Shown here: in pieces, positions 5,639 to 6,864 of the stretch
How the letters are laid out: every line of letters starts with the position of its first letter
Position numbering within the stretch: the stretch's first letter is position 1
Assembly: GCA_023265215.1 (NCBI GenBank)
Contig: JAHFUH010000299.1
Span: 1 to 6,864 of the forward strand
Source: Acidobacteriota bacterium
GTDB taxonomy: Bacteria; Acidobacteriota; UBA6911
DNA length: 6,864 nucleotides
Direction: 5' to 3'
Position numbers and translations under genes: made by a program
Notes under the pieces: model-generated
What the model saw: only the letters and a program-made list of their open reading frames with translations
What the model was told of the DNA's origin: nothing
The model's database searches: none

Positions 5639-6430
5639 ATGAATAATTTGCCTCGGGAACCAGGTATCCCTATCAGGATTAGGAGGAAACTGGCCGTTGC
5701 ATTAGGTATCGGAAGCTTATCCTCGGAAATTTCCGAACAAATGCTGAAGATAGATGCAGACGCCGCGAGCGTGAACTTTGATATTGCGCCCAATATGCTT
5801 GTCAAGGACGGGTTCGCCTTTTTGGGAAACGGAATGGATGCGGCCACGGCATTCTCTTGCAAAATTCTCAACTTAGATATTTTGAAGGCTCCAATTGCAA
5901 AAAACCTAGTGCTTCCAAATGAACAGCGTGCGCGGATCAGGCAAGCCAATGCGATCAATCAACCACGCCTTCGTGCGATTCATGCTGTATTTTCTGCTCC
6001 TGCTATTCGAACGCCGGCATGCGGATCCATATCTCTTCCAAGCATAAGAACCGAAGACATGAATATTTCAGCCCGAACAGGAAATCGGATCCTGATTTCC
6101 AAAATATTGGACATGCCGCATGTTCGGTCGAGTATGGATATCAATTTATTGCCCGATTCGGTATATGCCAGTTTTCTTCGAGAAGCGGAATTTATAAAAA
6201 AACTGCCATCGGCGAGGTGTGAATTGCAGGCGGTATTCCGTAACGTACCGATAGAGCTAATTTCACAACTTCAATTTCTGGCGGAGAAAAACGTCATTGT
6301 CTACAAAATTTCTGAGTCTTTCAGGACGCGAACCCGGATTCATGACATGGCAGCTGTTCGTGACACCGGCAGTCAGGAAATTCACCTGGTTCCCCACCGA
6401 ACTCGCTTTAGGTGGGCTTTTTTAAATTGA
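5639..6430 (+). CDS. Protein of unknown function (263 aa), second gene of the unknown pair
   Basis: The ATG at 5639 directly follows the previous stop (TAAGATG), with GAGAGG (5628-5633) five bases upstream. A GTG at 5615 would overlap the previous gene and is less likely. The product is basic, without signal peptide or membrane span. Residues about 24-92 (including VNFDIAPNMLVKDGFAFLGN) and 165-225 (LPDSVYASFLREAEFIKKLP, then VPIELISQLQFLAEKNVIVY) look ordered. The middle (about 120-155) is Ser/Arg/Ile-rich and low in predicted order. I recognise no family or catalytic motif. The last dozen codons coincide with a rho-independent terminator whose U-run ends before the TGA at 6428-6430, so the extreme C-terminus (HLVPHRTRFRWAFLN) may not be conserved. 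A frameshift near the 3' end is another explanation. Coupling to the 5068 gene suggests that the two products act together. Confidence 0.72.
   Translation: MNNLPREPGIPIRIRRKLAVALGIGSLSSEISEQMLKIDADAASVNFDIAPNMLVKDGFAFLGNGMDAATAFSCKILNLDILKAPIAKNLVLPNEQRARIRQANAINQPRLRAIHAVFSAPAIRTPACGSISLPSIRTEDMNISARTGNRILISKILDMPHVRSSMDINLLPDSVYASFLREAEFIKKLPSARCELQAVFRNVPIELISQLQFLAEKNVIVYKISESFRTRTRIHDMAAVRDTGSQEIHLVPHRTRFRWAFLN
6393..6423 (+). terminator. Rho-independent terminator inside the 3' end of the 5639-6430 gene
   Basis: CCCACC (6393-6398) and GGTGGG (6411-6416) form a six-pair GC-rich stem with a 12-base loop, followed by C and then TTTTTT (6418-6423). It lies wholly inside the coding frame, and the U-run ends four bases before the TGA at 6428. 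CACCT (6383-6387) could instead pair with AGGTG (6410-6414), which would compete with the terminator stem. Efficiency cannot be judged from sequence. Confidence 0.7.
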
Positions 6431-6461
6431 TGGAAAAAAATTCTTAAGACGAAGGAAACCA

Positions 6462-6864
6462 ATGCGGCAGGGATCGAAAAGAGAAGTTTTTGAAGAGTTT
6501 TGTTTTTCAGATGGCAACAGCACCATTAAGACGGACAGATCAACCAGCGATATCTCGGCTTATGTCCCAACTCTCACATTTTTATCCGGTCCTGCCCTGG
6601 GTAAAGAAATTTCACTCACTCGACCGCAGATTGTTCTGGGGCGCGGCGAAGATTGTGACATTGTTATTCGCGATCCTTCCGTCTCTCGAAATCACCTTCA
6701 GATAAGTCGCAGGAGAGTGCTCAAAGGCCGAAACGAAGACATGACGGTCGTTATTCGCGATCTGGGCAGCAAGAACGGCACATTCGTAAATGATTCAGCC
6801 GTGCATCAAAAGGCGTTGAAGCCCGGAGACAAGATATGCATGGGGCGCGTCATTCTGAAATTTT
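6462..6864 (+). CDS. FHA-domain signalling protein, N-terminal part (3' end outside window)
   Basis: An ATG at 6462 with AAGGA (6452-6456) five bases upstream opens a frame that stays open to the window edge (134 residues). Residues about 36-134 form an FHA domain, the phosphothreonine-binding fold: the GR of VLGRGEDCDIVI (G60, R61), DPSVSRNH (S75, R76, H78), then IRDLGSKNGTFVN (100-110) and KPGDKICMGRVILKF. All hallmark positions are present, so phosphopeptide binding should be intact. The 35-residue N-terminus is Ser/Thr-rich (SDGNSTIKTDRST) and might itself be a phosphorylation site. In FHA proteins of this build, with a short Thr-rich leader and the domain ending in ILKF, a GGDEF diguanylate cyclase domain often follows; this is inference, as that part lies outside the window. 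It begins 31 bp after the unknown gene pair, just past the terminator. Confidence 0.88.
   Translation, partial: MRQGSKREVFEEFCFSDGNSTIKTDRSTSDISAYVPTLTFLSGPALGKEISLTRPQIVLGRGEDCDIVIRDPSVSRNHLQISRRRVLKGRNEDMTVVIRDLGSKNGTFVNDSAVHQKALKPGDKICMGRVILKF

Noticed and set aside
5542..5958. A 138-codon minus-strand frame across the junction of the two unknown genes
   Set aside because: It crosses the tight junction of two plus-strand genes that have good start sites, and has no ribosome binding site of its own.
6430..6447. A five-codon frame (ATGGAAAAAAATTCTTAA) overlapping the TGA of the 5639 gene
   Set aside because: It is too short, has no ribosome binding site and falls just after a terminator; such overlaps are common by chance.
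6490..6705. A 71-codon plus-strand frame starting at TTG 6490
   Set aside because: It is out of frame with the FHA gene that starts at 6462, whose domain motifs run straight through this region.

Overview
The window looks like a chromosomal segment from a free-living bacterium of intermediate base composition, most consistent with the Acidobacteriota or a neighbouring phylum. This is an inference from three things: a membrane Ser/Thr kinase with the kinase - TM - extracytoplasmic domain - TPR layout common in that group, an ExeA-type ATPase tail, and an FHA protein. No marker gene in the window fixes the taxonomy. I see no CRISPR array, transposase, integrase or phage gene.

Layout. Bases 1-241 carry the C-terminal end of an ExeA/GspA-like AAA+ ATPase on the plus strand. 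It converges on a minus-strand unit, and an unusual interleaved inverted repeat (369-436) lies between them. The minus-strand unit holds a large receptor-type Ser/Thr kinase with TPR repeats (4073 to 1089) and a HAD-IA phosphatase/phosphoglucomutase-like gene (1092 to 448). The two genes overlap by ATGA. Upstream of the kinase on the same strand is a complete tRNA-Val with anticodon CAC and an encoded CCA (4321 to 4246).

Divergently, on the plus strand, come a small exported TPR-like protein (4384-4911) and a near-perfect 59-bp palindrome (4923-4981). Next are two proteins of unknown function separated by one base (5068-5637 and 5639-6430). The last gene is the N-terminal part of an FHA-domain protein (6462 to beyond the window end), probably the front of a longer signalling protein. 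A rho-independent terminator lies inside the last codons of the 5639-6430 gene, upstream of its stop codon.

How it may fit together. The kinase would phosphorylate Ser/Thr targets in response to something sensed outside the membrane, and the FHA domain is a phosphothreonine reader. A kinase and a reader within 2.4 kb could belong to one signalling network, but their divergent orientation makes this only a suggestion. The two palindromes share sequence (GTCTTG/CAAGAC arms, GGAG/CTCC outer arms and a TTTT-AAATAAC core). Each begins 11-13 bp past a stop codon, so they look like two copies of one dispersed 3'-end repeat family. Together with the terminator-before-stop arrangement and the unknown gene pair, they are the least explained parts of the window.
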